Origin: Rhodopseudomonas palustris
Lineage (GTDB): Bacteria > Pseudomonadota > Alphaproteobacteria > Rhizobiales > Xanthobacteraceae
Reading direction: 5' to 3'
Assembly (NCBI GenBank): GCA_016215605.1
Contig: JACRJB010000058.1
Span: forward strand, 1 to 43,834
Length of the DNA: 43,834 nucleotides
Shown here: one piece after another, positions 1-7,685 of the stretch
Layout of the letters: each line of letters begins with the position of its first letter
Position numbering within the stretch: position 1 is the stretch's first letter
The notes under the pieces: model-generated
What the model was told of the DNA's origin: nothing
The model's input: the letters and a program-made list of their open reading frames with translations, nothing else
Databases searched by the model: none
Position numbers and translations under genes: made by a program

Positions 1-240
1 CCGAACTCGATCGCAACCATGCGTCTGCTCCTGATCCGCGCACTTGCCAAAACCCTGCCGCGATGCCCCTGTTGTGGCCTCGCCGCAGCATCAAGCCGGT
101 GGCGGAAACTTATGACGCAGTAGTACTAACCCACCCTACGAAAGAATGCGTTCGACGTTTAGGATGTCTCGCCGCTCGCCCGGGCTACTGCTCGCTCCGA
201 TAGACGGCAGTCATGCCGCCGAGGCCGCCCGTAGAACGCT
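1..240. other. left edge, no gene recognised
   Basis: Short open frames run in from the window edge; one on the plus strand stops at 121-123 and another near 203. Their translations resemble no family I know, so I call no gene. The bases around 128-139 resemble a fragment of the 'GTAGGGTGGGTTA' type of dispersed intergenic repeat seen in Bradyrhizobium-group genomes. That link is from memory and is weak. Confidence 0.3.
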
Positions 241-663
241 CTACCTCCCCATCCACGGATCAACCACCGTAATCCCGCAATCGGCAAAGTCCGCGGTGTT
301 CCGCGTCGCCAGCCGGGCGCCGCGGGAGCGGGCGATGGCGGCGATCTGGGCGTCGATCTGGCTGATGGGGTGTCCGCTGTGTCGCCGGCCCGCCGCGATG
401 GCCGGATAGGCGTCGGCGGCGTCGGTGTCGAACGGCAGCACGCGACCGGCCAGATCGATCTCGAAGATCGGCCGCGCGGCGGCAGTGAGGTCGTCGCGGC
501 GGCGTCCTTCCGGCAGCAGCGCCAAGCCGTAGAAGATCTCCGCCTGGGTCAGGGTCGTCGTAAACACGCCCGCCACCGGCTGCTCACCGAACCACGCCAG
601 CACCACGGCATCCGGCTTTGGACGCATCAGCTCGGAAATGACGTTGGTATCAAGGATGATCAT
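241..663 (-). CDS. vapC: VapC-type PIN-domain toxin ribonuclease
   Basis: 140-residue PIN-domain protein, the usual length for VapC/FitB toxins. These are Mg-dependent RNases that cut tRNA or rRNA when the partner antitoxin is lost. The expected acidic active-site residues are visible: D5 in the opening MIILDTNVISE, E42 in TLTQAEI, D104 in ISQIDAQIAA and D125 near TADF. The C-terminus closes with the familiar 'GITVVDPW' strand. The start codon overlaps the antitoxin stop by 4 bases (ATGA), the standard translational coupling of these operons. The partner lies directly upstream on the same strand. Family assignment is firm; the RNA target cannot be read from sequence. Confidence 0.93.
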   Translation of the reverse strand: MIILDTNVISELMRPKPDAVVLAWFGEQPVAGVFTTTLTQAEIFYGLALLPEGRRRDDLTAAARPIFEIDLAGRVLPFDTDAADAYPAIAAGRRHSGHPISQIDAQIAAIARSRGARLATRNTADFADCGITVVDPWMGR

Positions 664-908
664 GTGCCGAAGTCCGGCGGCTGCCGGATAGCCTCGCGCC
701 GCGTGTCGGGAAGGTCGACGCCGCCCAGCGCCGCGAACCGCTCATGGATGGCTTGCCCGAGATTGCGCGGGCGCGGCTCGTCGGTCGACAGCGCCGACCG
801 CAGGATGTCGCGTGCCTCGTCCTCCATCGAGCGTCCATTGATCGCGGCGCGCACGCGAAGCCGCTTCTTGATGGCGTCGTCGATGTTCCGGATCGTCATC
901 ACCGCCAT
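660..908 (-). CDS. vapB: VapB/FitA-type ribbon-helix-helix antitoxin
   Basis: 82-residue antitoxin that should bind and inhibit the PIN toxin encoded immediately downstream, and repress their shared promoter. The N-terminal strand MTIRNID followed by helices with SMEDEARDIL is the FitA/VapB ribbon-helix-helix pattern. The C-terminal half (RPRNLGQAIHERF) is the usual toxin-wrapping tail. I chose the ATG at 908 because GGAGG sits five bases upstream; an in-frame ATG at 920 would add four residues. A 13-bp inverted repeat lies just upstream and is a candidate operator. The gene overlaps vapC by 4 bases. Confidence 0.88.
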   Translation of the reverse strand: MAVMTIRNIDDAIKKRLRVRAAINGRSMEDEARDILRSALSTDEPRPRNLGQAIHERFAALGGVDLPDTRREAIRQPPDFGT

Positions 909-920
909 GGCGCCCTCCAT

Positions 921-933
921 CAGTCAATGACTG
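921..933. promoter_or_regulatory. candidate VapBC operator (inverted repeat)
   Basis: CAGTCA-A-TGACTG is a perfect 6-bp inverted repeat around one central base, immediately upstream of the antitoxin start. An AT-rich stretch at 934-948 is unusual in this GC-rich DNA and could hold the -10 region. FitAB/VapBC complexes typically bind such repeats over their own promoter, so autoregulation is inferred. Confidence 0.45.
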
Positions 934-1093
934 CAAATTAATTATTGATGCGCGAGGGCGCAACTCCGGAGTGGGGCATCAGCCCGGGTCAAAGCAGCCG
1001 TTGGCTCGGGCGGCGCGGACCCGGGTTCTCGACCAAAGGGCTCGCTCCGTCGGATGTCGCGCGCTGATCCGTGCTGCAGCCGAGCGGCCGACC

Positions 1094-1480
1094 TCATCGC
1101 CATTTGTTCACCACCCACAGCGCGCCCCAGCATCCCGCCAGGGTGACGAGCATCGTGCCGGCGAGTGCGGCAGCCATCACGGCGCCTCCGGCGACCGCCA
1201 GCGACGAAGACCCCTGCACGAACGGGCCGAGCAGCATGGTCATCACCAGGCCGCCGAGCGGGGCGATCAGAAAGACGCCGGCCAGCACGACGACGATGTT
1301 CACGATCCAGCCGAGCACGCCGCGCTTCCTGGTCCAGGCGTCGTGAACGCCGACGGCAAGCGCGCCGACGAAGACGGCCAGCGCGATCACCATCGGCCCG
1401 CCGACGCTGCCCGGCGGGATCGCGCCGGACGCCTGCAGAAACAGGATGCCGATCACGGCGGTGAGCGCGATGTAAGGCAT
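1094..1480 (-). CDS. small four-helix membrane protein, unknown
   Basis: 128-residue, very hydrophobic protein with about four membrane segments (roughly residues 3-20, 27-46, 58-82 and 94-120) separated by short loops such as HDAWTRKRG. I do not recognise a family with a known function. I start it at the ATG at 1480, which has a GGGA element upstream and lies directly before the first hydrophobic segment; the frame stays open to 1633, but the extra Arg-rich residues look non-coding. It stands alone between the toxin-antitoxin operon and a stretch without genes. The membrane location is a safe inference; the role is unknown. Confidence 0.65.
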   Translation of the reverse strand: MPYIALTAVIGILFLQASGAIPPGSVGGPMVIALAVFVGALAVGVHDAWTRKRGVLGWIVNIVVVLAGVFLIAPLGGLVMTMLLGPFVQGSSSLAVAGGAVMAAALAGTMLVTLAGCWGALWVVNKWR

Positions 1481-2014
1481 GCGGGGCGTCCCTGCGATGT
1501 CGTCGGTGCGGTTGATGGTCTCGGCCGACGGACCCGCGCGATCAGCCCGGCCGCGCCGAGCCGCCCGCGGTGTCGTCCGTCGGTTCTCCCCTATGTCGAG
1601 CAACCGCACCTCCGCGTTCAACGCGGATCGCACTGGGCGGAGAGGGGCGTCGGATCGTCGGCGGGTCGATGGCTCTTTTGGCGATCAGTCGCGCACGCCG
1701 GGTGAGGGCAGGGCGCATGTGCGCGGGGCCCACGCGGGGTGTCGCGTCGTGGGGAGCGGCGATGGAGGGTCGCTTCGCTGCGCGCCACATCCACACGACG
1801 GCCGATCGCTCGTCATTCCGGGATGCGCTGCGCAACAGCGCAGGCCGGACTCCATCATCGCTGACGGCGCGGTGAGGCGCAGTGTTGCCGCGCTGTGTCG
1901 TGGTCGCTGACCGCGGTGGTTATGGAGTCTGGTCCGCGCTAAGCGCGCCCCGGAAAGACGAACGCGAGGTGATGCGTTGGTCCGCCGGGCGCGCTCGCGG
2001 TGTCGATCGGTCTG
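1481..2014. other. gene-free stretch carrying one dispersed palindrome
   Basis: Open frames here are short, rich in Arg/Ser/Pro and overlap on both strands, as expected of non-coding GC-rich DNA. The only structure I see is the inverted repeat listed at 1811-1960. Confidence 0.55.
1811..1960. repeat. dispersed palindromic intergenic repeat
   Basis: The outer arms CGTCATTCCGGG (1811-1822) and CCCGGAAAGACG (1949-1960) pair at 11 of 12 positions. Inner arms around GACTCCAT and ATGGAGTC also pair. The 'TCATTCCGGG' edge is shared with the element at 22837-22945, so both seem to belong to one interspersed family. Confidence 0.6.
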
Positions 2015-2149
2015 CTATTTCTTCTTGCCGGTTCCCAGCGTCGGCTGCCAGCCGCCGGTCTTCTGGCTCGGCGCGGCGGCGATGGTCTTGGGCTTTTCCT
2101 TCTTGGGTTTCTTGGTCTCGCGATTACCCTTTTGCTCGCCTTTGGCCAT
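2015..2149 (-). CDS. small basic protein of a widespread unknown family
   Basis: 44-residue, lysine-rich protein starting MAKGEQKGNRETKKPKKEK and ending in GTGKKK. Proteins opening 'MAKGQ..NKE.KKPK' are common tiny hypotheticals in proteobacteria; this one fits that family, whose function is not known to me. I chose the ATG at 2149 because AGGAGA sits about seven bases upstream; the frame extends to 2221, but without a comparable ribosome site. The charge suggests nucleic-acid or ribosome contact, but that is only a guess. It is monocistronic, with gene-free DNA on both sides. Confidence 0.72.
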   Translation of the reverse strand: MAKGEQKGNRETKKPKKEKPKTIAAAPSQKTGGWQPTLGTGKKK

Positions 2150-2700
2150 CGTGGTCTCCTGTTCAAGGTGGGTGGTGGGACGTGAATGACTGGCGGTCTT
2201 GCGTGTCGAGCGAAGCGGCATGCGGTTCGCGCGACGACGACGCGTCGCATCGGGAGTTCCGGAGCGCCGGTTCCGATGTCACCGGAGCGGCTGCAGCCGG
2301 GATCGGGGCTGCGTTCGACGACTCACCAGCTCGGCGTCGATCGCCGCACCGTGCGCCGATCGCGCGCAACTAGCCATGCAATTCGTCTGGGTGGCGCCGA
2401 TCCGATCGGGCGCCGGCTCGACCGAGGCCGGCAAAAAATCAGCCACAGCGCCTTGACGAAATTCCTATTATGATTATAGTCCGCACTGTCCTGTCCGTGA
2501 GGGGCGCTTCGCGAGGCGTCGTACAAGCGGGACAGATCGGACGGGCTGGGCGACCGGTCCCGATGATAGTTCGACGATGCCGGCTCGGCCGGCGGAGTCG
2601 GACGGACGCGGCGTCCTGCGCGTTGCGGTTCGCACCCGCACGTCCGGGAGGCTTCGGGGACCCGTCCGGGCCTACTACGAGGCTCTGCGACTTGTTAGTT

Positions 2701-2892
2701 CGCTGGACGGGGGCAGGTGAAGGCGGCGTAATCCGCCGGATCCGTGGGGTTTCATTACCCTTGCCTGTCCCCGGAAGCACGGGCCTGAAAGCCAAAAACC
2801 GCCGCGGTGGGCGCGCCGGAAGGCGTTGCGCGATGGTCCGCAAAGCCATCGCGAAAACTCACCACCTTTGCGCCGACCGGCGCGCCCCCACC
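2701..2892. other. chain of strong hairpins, possible structured RNA or repeat
   Basis: GGGGGCAGG (2709-2717) pairs with CCTGTCCCC over nine bases with one G-U, enclosing a GGCGG/CCGCC hairpin. Next, GGTGGGCGCGCCGG (2806-2819) pairs with 2877-2892 as a 14-bp stem with a two-base bulge. Inside it, CGCGATGG (2829-2836) pairs perfectly with CCATCGCG (2846-2853). There is no tmRNA tag sequence, RNase P core, SRP loop or cobalamin-riboswitch box that I can find. It may be a non-coding RNA or an interspersed repeat; the strand is unknown. Confidence 0.4.
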
Positions 2893-3007
2893 CCTCGCTG
2901 TGAAGCGACGGGTGCAAACCTCGGGCTCAGCGGAGCCGCGAGAATGAAGAGTCGTGGCTGTTTGATAGTTGGATCGGACGTTACGGGGGGCACTGCGTTG
3001 CCACATC

Positions 3008-3154
3008 CATTCCCGTCATGCGCGGGCTTGACCCGCCTGCGGGGCCGAAGCCCCTTCGGCGCGGCGAAGGCCCGCGCATCCATCGCGCGCGTCAGCGCGC
3101 TATGAGGAGTTCTTTGCGAAGAGGATGGATTGCCGGGTCGAGCCCGGCAATGAC
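3008..3154. repeat. dispersed palindromic intergenic repeat
   Basis: The left side carries GTCATGCGCGGGCTTGACCC and the right side a matching inverse ending GAGCCCGGCAATGAC, with GCGCATCCATC and GAGGATGGATTG nearer the middle. The right-hand edge recurs in inverse orientation at 43679-43698, so this is an interspersed family. It lies just beyond the 3' end of the helicase gene and may act as a transcription end. Confidence 0.65.
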
Positions 3155-3207
3155 GTGGGGTCCTGATAACAGGCCATCACGTCGTGTCCTGCCGCCGTCG
3201 CCCGCGA

Positions 3208-5271
3208 CTAGCCGCGGAATTTCTTGGCTTTCTTCTTGAAGCTCGCGTTCTTGGCCGACGGATCGGCGCGGCGGGCCTTGCTGACATAAGCGGGCTTGTC
3301 GTCGCGCGGTGTCTTGGTCTTCAGGCCGTCCGGCTTGAAGCCGTCCGGTTTGAATCCGTCCTTCTTGAACCCGTCTTTCTTGAAGCCGTCCTTCTTGTAG
3401 GTGTCCTTCTTGAAACCGGCGTCCTTGAATCCCGCGTCCTTGCCGGGACGCGGCGGGCGCGGGTCGGCGAGCGGCTCGATCTGCGGCGACCATGAATCCG
3501 GCCGCTTGCTGCGGCGCGTCTCGCGTTCGGACATCTGCCCGCCATGCGGCTTGGGCGCCGGCCGCTCGTCGCGCGGCTCGATCGGCTTGGCGCCGATCAA
3601 CGGCTCGATCCGGATGTTGTCGTCCTTGTCCGGGTGCTTGATCTGCGCGGCGAAATCCACCGCGGCCGTGGCCGAGATTTCGAATTCGGTGGTGGTGTCG
3701 AGGATGCGGATCGCGCCGATGTCCTGGCGGGTGATGCCGCCGCGGCGGCAGATCATCGGCAGCAGCCAGCGCGCCTCGGCGTTCTTGCGCTTGCCGATCG
3801 CGGCGCGAAACCACACGCCGCCGTCCATCGCGTGTTTTGCCCCCGCCTTGCCCGGGCGCGCCCGCGGACCGGTCTCGCGCGGACCGTAATCGCGCTCCTC
3901 GCGCGGCCCGCGCGCGCTCTTGCCGGCGGCGCGATCGTCGCGGCCGCGCGGCGCGCGTTCGCCGGGATCGAGAATGTCTTCCGGCGACGGCAGCCTAGCG
4001 CGATAGAGGCGCGCCAGCGCGACCGCGATCTCTTCGGCGCTGCGCTCGGCGAGCAACGTCTGCGCCAGCGCCTGATCGTCGGCGGTCGCCTCTTCGGTGA
4101 ACAGCGAGTCCTGCATCATGCGCTGCTGATCGAGCGCGCGGATCTCGTCGGCCTGCGGCGCGGTGCCCCAGACCGCCTCGATGCCGGCGAGGTTCAGCAG
4201 CATCTCGGCTCGGCGTCGGCGTGCCGGTGGCACTAACAACACGCTGACGCCCTTTTTGCCGGCGCGCCCGGTACGTCCCGAGCGATGCTGCATCACTTCC
4301 GGATCGTTCGGCAGGTCGGCGTGAATGACCAGGCCTAGATTGGGAAGGTCGATGCCGCGTGCGGCGACATCGGTGGCGACGCAGACGCGGGCGCGGCCGT
4401 CGCGCAGCGCGTTCAGCGCGTTGGTGCGTTCGTTCTGGGTGAGTTCGCCCGACAGCGCCACCACCGAGAAGCCGCGCTCCAAGAGCGCGGTCTGCAGATG
4501 CGTCACGCCGCTGCGGGTGGCGCAGAACACGATCGCGGTCGGCGATTCGACGTAGCGTAGCGTGTTGACCACGGCGTGTTCGACGTCGCTCGGCGCGATC
4601 CGGACCGCGCGATATTCGATATCGGCGTGGCCGCCGTCGCGGCCGGCGACTTCGATGCGGAAGGCGTCGTGCTGATAGGTCTTGGCCAGCGTGATGATGG
4701 TGCGCGGCAGCGTCGCCGAGAACAGCAGCGTGCGGCGGGTCTCGGGCGTGGTCTTGAGGATGAACTCCATGTCCTCGCGGAAGCCGAGATCGAGCATCTC
4801 GTCGGCCTCGTCGAGCACCACCGCTTTCAACTGCGAGACGTCGAGCCGATGACGGCGCAGATGGTCGCACAGCCGTCCCGGCGTGCCGACCACGATGTGG
4901 GCGCCGGCTTCCAGTTCGCGCTGCTCGCGGCGCGGGTCCATGCCGCCGACGCAGGAGACGACGCGGGCGCCGGCCTGGCCGTACAGCCAGTCGAGCTCGC
5001 GGTGCACCTGCAGCGCCAGTTCGCGGGTCGGCGCCACGATCAGCGCCAGCGGCGTCGCGGCACGTTCGAAGCGCTCGGCATCGCCGAGCAGCTCGCGGGC
5101 GATCGCTAGCCCATAGGCGACGGTCTTGCCGGAGCCGGTCTGCGCCGACACCAAGAGGTCGCGGCCGGCTGCATCCGGCGCCAGCACTGCGCTCTGCACC
5201 GGAGTGGCTTCAATGTAATTGCGCTCCGCCAGAGCTCGGGCGAGCGGCGGGGGGGAGGTCGAAAATGGCAC
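3208..5271 (-). CDS. DEAD-box ATP-dependent RNA helicase, DbpA-like
   Basis: 687-residue RNA helicase likely acting on ribosome assembly or cold-stressed RNA. The core is complete: Walker A AQTGSGKT (43-50), PTREL (81-85), TPGR (130-133), DEAD (154-157), SAT (185-187), ATDVAARGID (299-308) and HRSGRTGRAG (329-338). Residues about 482-542 (GGVWFRAAIGKR onwards) look like the DbpA RNA-binding domain, which in E. coli DbpA recognises 23S rRNA. The tail is unusual: residues 610-651 repeat a K-[KP]-D-G-F pentad about eight times, then end in basic KKKAKKFRG. I chose the GTG at 5271 because it has AGAAGG upstream; a GTG at 5295 would add eight residues without a ribosome site. CsdA/DeaD and DbpA relatives are both possible. 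Confidence 0.93.
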   Translation of the reverse strand: MPFSTSPPPLARALAERNYIEATPVQSAVLAPDAAGRDLLVSAQTGSGKTVAYGLAIARELLGDAERFERAATPLALIVAPTRELALQVHRELDWLYGQAGARVVSCVGGMDPRREQRELEAGAHIVVGTPGRLCDHLRRHRLDVSQLKAVVLDEADEMLDLGFREDMEFILKTTPETRRTLLFSATLPRTIITLAKTYQHDAFRIEVAGRDGGHADIEYRAVRIAPSDVEHAVVNTLRYVESPTAIVFCATRSGVTHLQTALLERGFSVVALSGELTQNERTNALNALRDGRARVCVATDVAARGIDLPNLGLVIHADLPNDPEVMQHRSGRTGRAGKKGVSVLLVPPARRRRAEMLLNLAGIEAVWGTAPQADEIRALDQQRMMQDSLFTEEATADDQALAQTLLAERSAEEIAVALARLYRARLPSPEDILDPGERAPRGRDDRAAGKSARGPREERDYGPRETGPRARPGKAGAKHAMDGGVWFRAAIGKRKNAEARWLLPMICRRGGITRQDIGAIRILDTTTEFEISATAAVDFAAQIKHPDKDDNIRIEPLIGAKPIEPRDERPAPKPHGGQMSERETRRSKRPDSWSPQIEPLADPRPPRPGKDAGFKDAGFKKDTYKKDGFKKDGFKKDGFKPDGFKPDGLKTKTPRDDKPAYVSKARRADPSAKNASFKKKAKKFRG
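3319..3444 (-). repeat. 15-bp tandem coding repeat (Lys-Asp-Gly-Phe pentads)
   Basis: Within the helicase 3' end, a degenerate 15-bp unit encodes GFKKD/GFKPD-type pentads about eight times in a row, with one TYKKD variant. Neighbouring units are close but not identical at the DNA level, so the array probably grows and shrinks by slippage. The encoded stretch is disordered, positively charged and dotted with regular aromatic residues. Confidence 0.8.
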
Positions 5272-5570
5272 GGACAGAACCTTCTGGGCGATCACGCCGA
5301 ATGGGAAATCCCGGGACCAACGGGTCCACGCTGCAGACCCTGGGCGACGCGAGCCTTGGGGCGATGCACAGCCGCGAGCGGCCGACGATGACGGGAGGTT
5401 GCCCCCGCTTTAAGCCAAAGACGGCCAAAGCGCCAATCATTCCTCCGCGACCTGGGCCCGCGCGCGCCGCCAGCCGGCCGCGACTTGCCCGGCCGATCCT
5501 GCTATGCAGCGGCCATGTTCAGGATTGAATCGCCCGTTCGGGCCCGCTCAGCCGCTGTTCGGGGCCCGCG

Positions 5571-6422
5571 ATGAGCGCGCCGCGGCCTCTGGTGATCGGC
5601 GCCACCGGGATGGTCGGCGGCGCGATTCTGCGCCGGCTCGCCGCCGACGGCGCCCGGCCGATCGGCGTTTCCCGCGCCCCGCAGGCCGCCGGCGACGGCG
5701 TCGACTGGCTCGCGGCCGATCTCGCCGCGCTCGGGCAGACGTCGTTGCCCGCGCTCGACACCGTGTTCGCCACCGCGCCGGTCGGCCTCGTCGCCGATGC
5801 CGTCGCCCCGCTCGCCGCCGCCGGGATGAAACGCCTCGTCGTGTTCACCTCGACCAGCATCGCGACCAAATGGGATTCGCCGGATCCCGAGGAGCGCGCG
5901 GCGATCCGGCGCTGGGGCGCCGACGAGGCCCGGCTGATCGCGGCCTGCACGGCGCACGGCGTGGCCTGGACGGTGCTGCGGCCGACGCTGGTCTATCTCG
6001 AAGACCGCGACGGCAATGTCAGCCGGATCGCCGCGCTGATCCGCCGCTTCCGCTTCTTCCCGCTGATGGGGGGCGGCGAGGGGCTGCGCCAGCCGGTCCA
6101 CGCCGATGATCTCGCCGCCGCCGCCGTCGCCGCAGCGACGCGCCCGCATTGCGCCGGCAAGGTCTACAATCTGCCGGGCGGCGAGACGCTGAACTATCGC
6201 GAGATGGTCGGGCGGATCTTCGACGGCCTCGGCCTGCCGCGCGCGATCGTGCCGGTGCCGGGCTGGGCCTGGCGTCTGGTGCTGCCGGTCGCGGTCCGGG
6301 TGCTGCCGGGACTGTCGGCGACGATGGCGACGCGGATGACCAAGGACATGACCTTCGATCTCGCGCCGGCAGCCGCCGAGATCGGCTGGCAACCGCGGTC
6401 GTTCCATCCGAGATTTCGGTGA
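5571..6422 (+). CDS. NAD(P)-binding epimerase/atypical SDR-like protein
   Basis: 283-residue protein of the NAD-dependent epimerase/dehydratase superfamily. The Rossmann motif GATGMVGG (about residues 10-17) opens the chain. FTSTSIATK stands where the active-site serine usually lies, and a canonical YxxxK pair is not obvious, so this may be an atypical, possibly non-catalytic or reductase-like member. KVYNLPGGETLNYREMVGRI resembles the C-terminal substrate region of UDP-sugar epimerase relatives. It stands alone, with the helicase divergent upstream. The substrate cannot be named; a nucleotide-sugar or quinone-oxidoreductase subunit-like role are both possible. Confidence 0.78.
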   Translation: MSAPRPLVIGATGMVGGAILRRLAADGARPIGVSRAPQAAGDGVDWLAADLAALGQTSLPALDTVFATAPVGLVADAVAPLAAAGMKRLVVFTSTSIATKWDSPDPEERAAIRRWGADEARLIAACTAHGVAWTVLRPTLVYLEDRDGNVSRIAALIRRFRFFPLMGGGEGLRQPVHADDLAAAAVAAATRPHCAGKVYNLPGGETLNYREMVGRIFDGLGLPRAIVPVPGWAWRLVLPVAVRVLPGLSATMATRMTKDMTFDLAPAAAEIGWQPRSFHPRFR

Positions 6423-6473
6423 TCGCCGCGACGGTCGCGGCGAACGCGCGCCTTGAATGTCAGGCGCTGGACG

Positions 6474-6611
6474 TCAGTACGACGTGCCGATCATCATCGC
6501 ATGGGCCGCGCGGGTCGACGTCGTCTTGTGCTTGGCGACGGACGGGCCGGTCGCGACGCTGCATCCGGTCAAGGCGATCAGCAGCAGGATGGCGACGACA
6601 GGCTTGAGCAT
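6474..6611 (-). CDS. tiny putative lipoprotein, 45 residues
   Basis: The peptide begins MLKPVVAILLLIALTGCSVA, with a short basic start, a hydrophobic core and a lipobox LTGC (Cys17). This predicts lipoprotein processing and a mature chain of only about 29 residues (CSVATGPSVAKHKT and so on). That is entericidin-like in size, although the mature sequence does not obviously match entericidin. The ribosome site is weak. It lies 39 bases downstream of a second 45-codon exported gene on the same strand, so the two may share a transcript. Function unknown. Confidence 0.6.
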   Translation of the reverse strand: MLKPVVAILLLIALTGCSVATGPSVAKHKTTSTRAAHAMMIGTSY

Positions 6612-6650
6612 GGTGTCCGGCCTGGAGAATCGAGAGGGGATGCCGCGCGG

Positions 6651-6788
6651 TCAGCGAACCAGCGCGACCACGCCGAGCTGCGGCGCTTCGCTGACGCGCC
6701 ACGTCAGCCCCGCGGAGGCCTGTGCCGCAGCGAGAAACAAGACCAGCGCAACCGAGACCACGATGTAACGTCTGATGTCCGAGACCAT
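6651..6788 (-). CDS. tiny exported protein, 45 residues
   Basis: The peptide begins MVSDIRRYIVVSVALVLFLA and has a clear signal sequence with a likely cut after AQASA, leaving about 19 residues (GLTWRVSEAPQLGVVALVR). AGGAG sits six bases before the ATG, a good ribosome site. The gene is followed after 39 bases by a tiny lipoprotein gene of exactly the same length. I recognise no family. It could be a secreted peptide or a single-pass membrane peptide if the signal is not cut. Confidence 0.58.
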   Translation of the reverse strand: MVSDIRRYIVVSVALVLFLAAAQASAGLTWRVSEAPQLGVVALVR

Positions 6789-6920
6789 GAGTTGGCTCCT
6801 GACCAGCCCCCAGATGATCCTCTGCGATTAACCTTAACCAAACGCTAACGCCATCCTGACGATGGTCAATTCGAGCCAGAGTCGAACTATTCCAGTCCGG
6901 CCGCGAGAACGATTCCAGCT

Positions 6921-7622
6921 TCAGGCTGCCGGACCGATCGCCACCTTCAGTGTACCGATACCGTCGACGCCGCATTCGACCGTGTCGCCCGGCACCAGCG
7001 CAGCGACGCCGGCAGGCGTGCCGGACATGATGATGTCGCCGGCGCCGAGCGCGACCTGCAGCGACAGCTTCGAGATGATCTCCGCAACGTTCCAGATCAT
7101 TTCCGACAGGTCACCCTTCTGCCGCTCGGTACCGTTGACCGACAGCCAGATCTTGCCTTTGGATGGGTGGCCGATTTCCGAAGCCGCACGCAGCGCGCCG
7201 CACGGCGCCGAGTGATCGAACGACTTGCCGATCTCCCAGGGCTGCTCCTTCTTGCGCGAAATCGTCTGCAGGTCGCGCCGAGTGAGATCGACGCCGACTC
7301 CGTAGCCCCAGACGTGGTCGAGCGCCTTGTCGACCGGGATGTTCAAGCCGCCGCTCTTCAGCGCCACGACCAGTTCGACCTCGTGCTGCATGTCCTTGGT
7401 CAGCGTCGGGTAGGAGATCGTTGCGCCGTCCGGCGCGACCATGTCGGCGTGCTTGGCGAAGAAGAAGGGCGGGTTGCGCTCGTCATTGCCGAGCTCGCGA
7501 ATGTGTTCGAGGTAGTTGCGCCCGACGCACCAGATCCGGCGCACCGGAAAGGTCTTGCTGTCGCCCTGCACGGCGAGCGCGGGTTGCGGGAGCGGTGCGA
7601 TCACGGTGGTGGGATTGCTCAT
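6921..7622 (-). CDS. fumarylacetoacetate hydrolase-family protein (fumarylpyruvate hydrolase-like)
   Basis: 233-residue enzyme of the FAH superfamily, which cleaves C-C bonds in beta-diketo acids or decarboxylates oxaloacetate-type substrates. VGRNYLEH (33-40) is the substrate-loop motif. The metal ligands E81 and E83 (HEVELVV) and D112 (GVDLTRRD) are present, as is K133 in GKSFDHSAP. SGTPAGV near the C-terminus is typical. Length and loop match the short, soluble class that includes fumarylpyruvate hydrolase (NagK) and YcgM/FAHD1-like oxaloacetate decarboxylase. No aromatic-degradation gene lies nearby, so a housekeeping role is as likely. Confidence 0.88.
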   Translation of the reverse strand: MSNPTTVIAPLPQPALAVQGDSKTFPVRRIWCVGRNYLEHIRELGNDERNPPFFFAKHADMVAPDGATISYPTLTKDMQHEVELVVALKSGGLNIPVDKALDHVWGYGVGVDLTRRDLQTISRKKEQPWEIGKSFDHSAPCGALRAASEIGHPSKGKIWLSVNGTERQKGDLSEMIWNVAEIISKLSLQVALGAGDIIMSGTPAGVAALVPGDTVECGVDGIGTLKVAIGPAA

Positions 7623-7685
7623 GACTGACTTTCGCAGATTGCGGGGATGTTCAGGCGCAGCGCGTGCGAGGCGGACGACGACAAT

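Larger units (their letters stand above)
2150..3207. other. about 1 kb without a convincing gene
   Basis: Several open frames of 60-210 codons occur on both strands, but they overlap one another, are rich in Arg/Pro/Ser/Gly and show no family motif. The stretch from 2150 to about 2700 shows nothing I can name. It is followed by a chain of hairpins (2701-2892) and a dispersed palindrome (3008-3154). Confidence 0.55.

Noticed and set aside
2701-2892. tmRNA, RNase P, SRP RNA or cobalamin riboswitch
   Set aside because: No peptide-tag frame, no GGAAGGAAGCAGCC-like SRP loop, no GAGGAAAGTCC core, and no cobalamin-box sequence were found.
2439-3105. Open frames of 80-210 codons on both strands in the gene-free stretch
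   Set aside because: They overlap each other and the hairpins, start without ribosome sites and have low-information composition.
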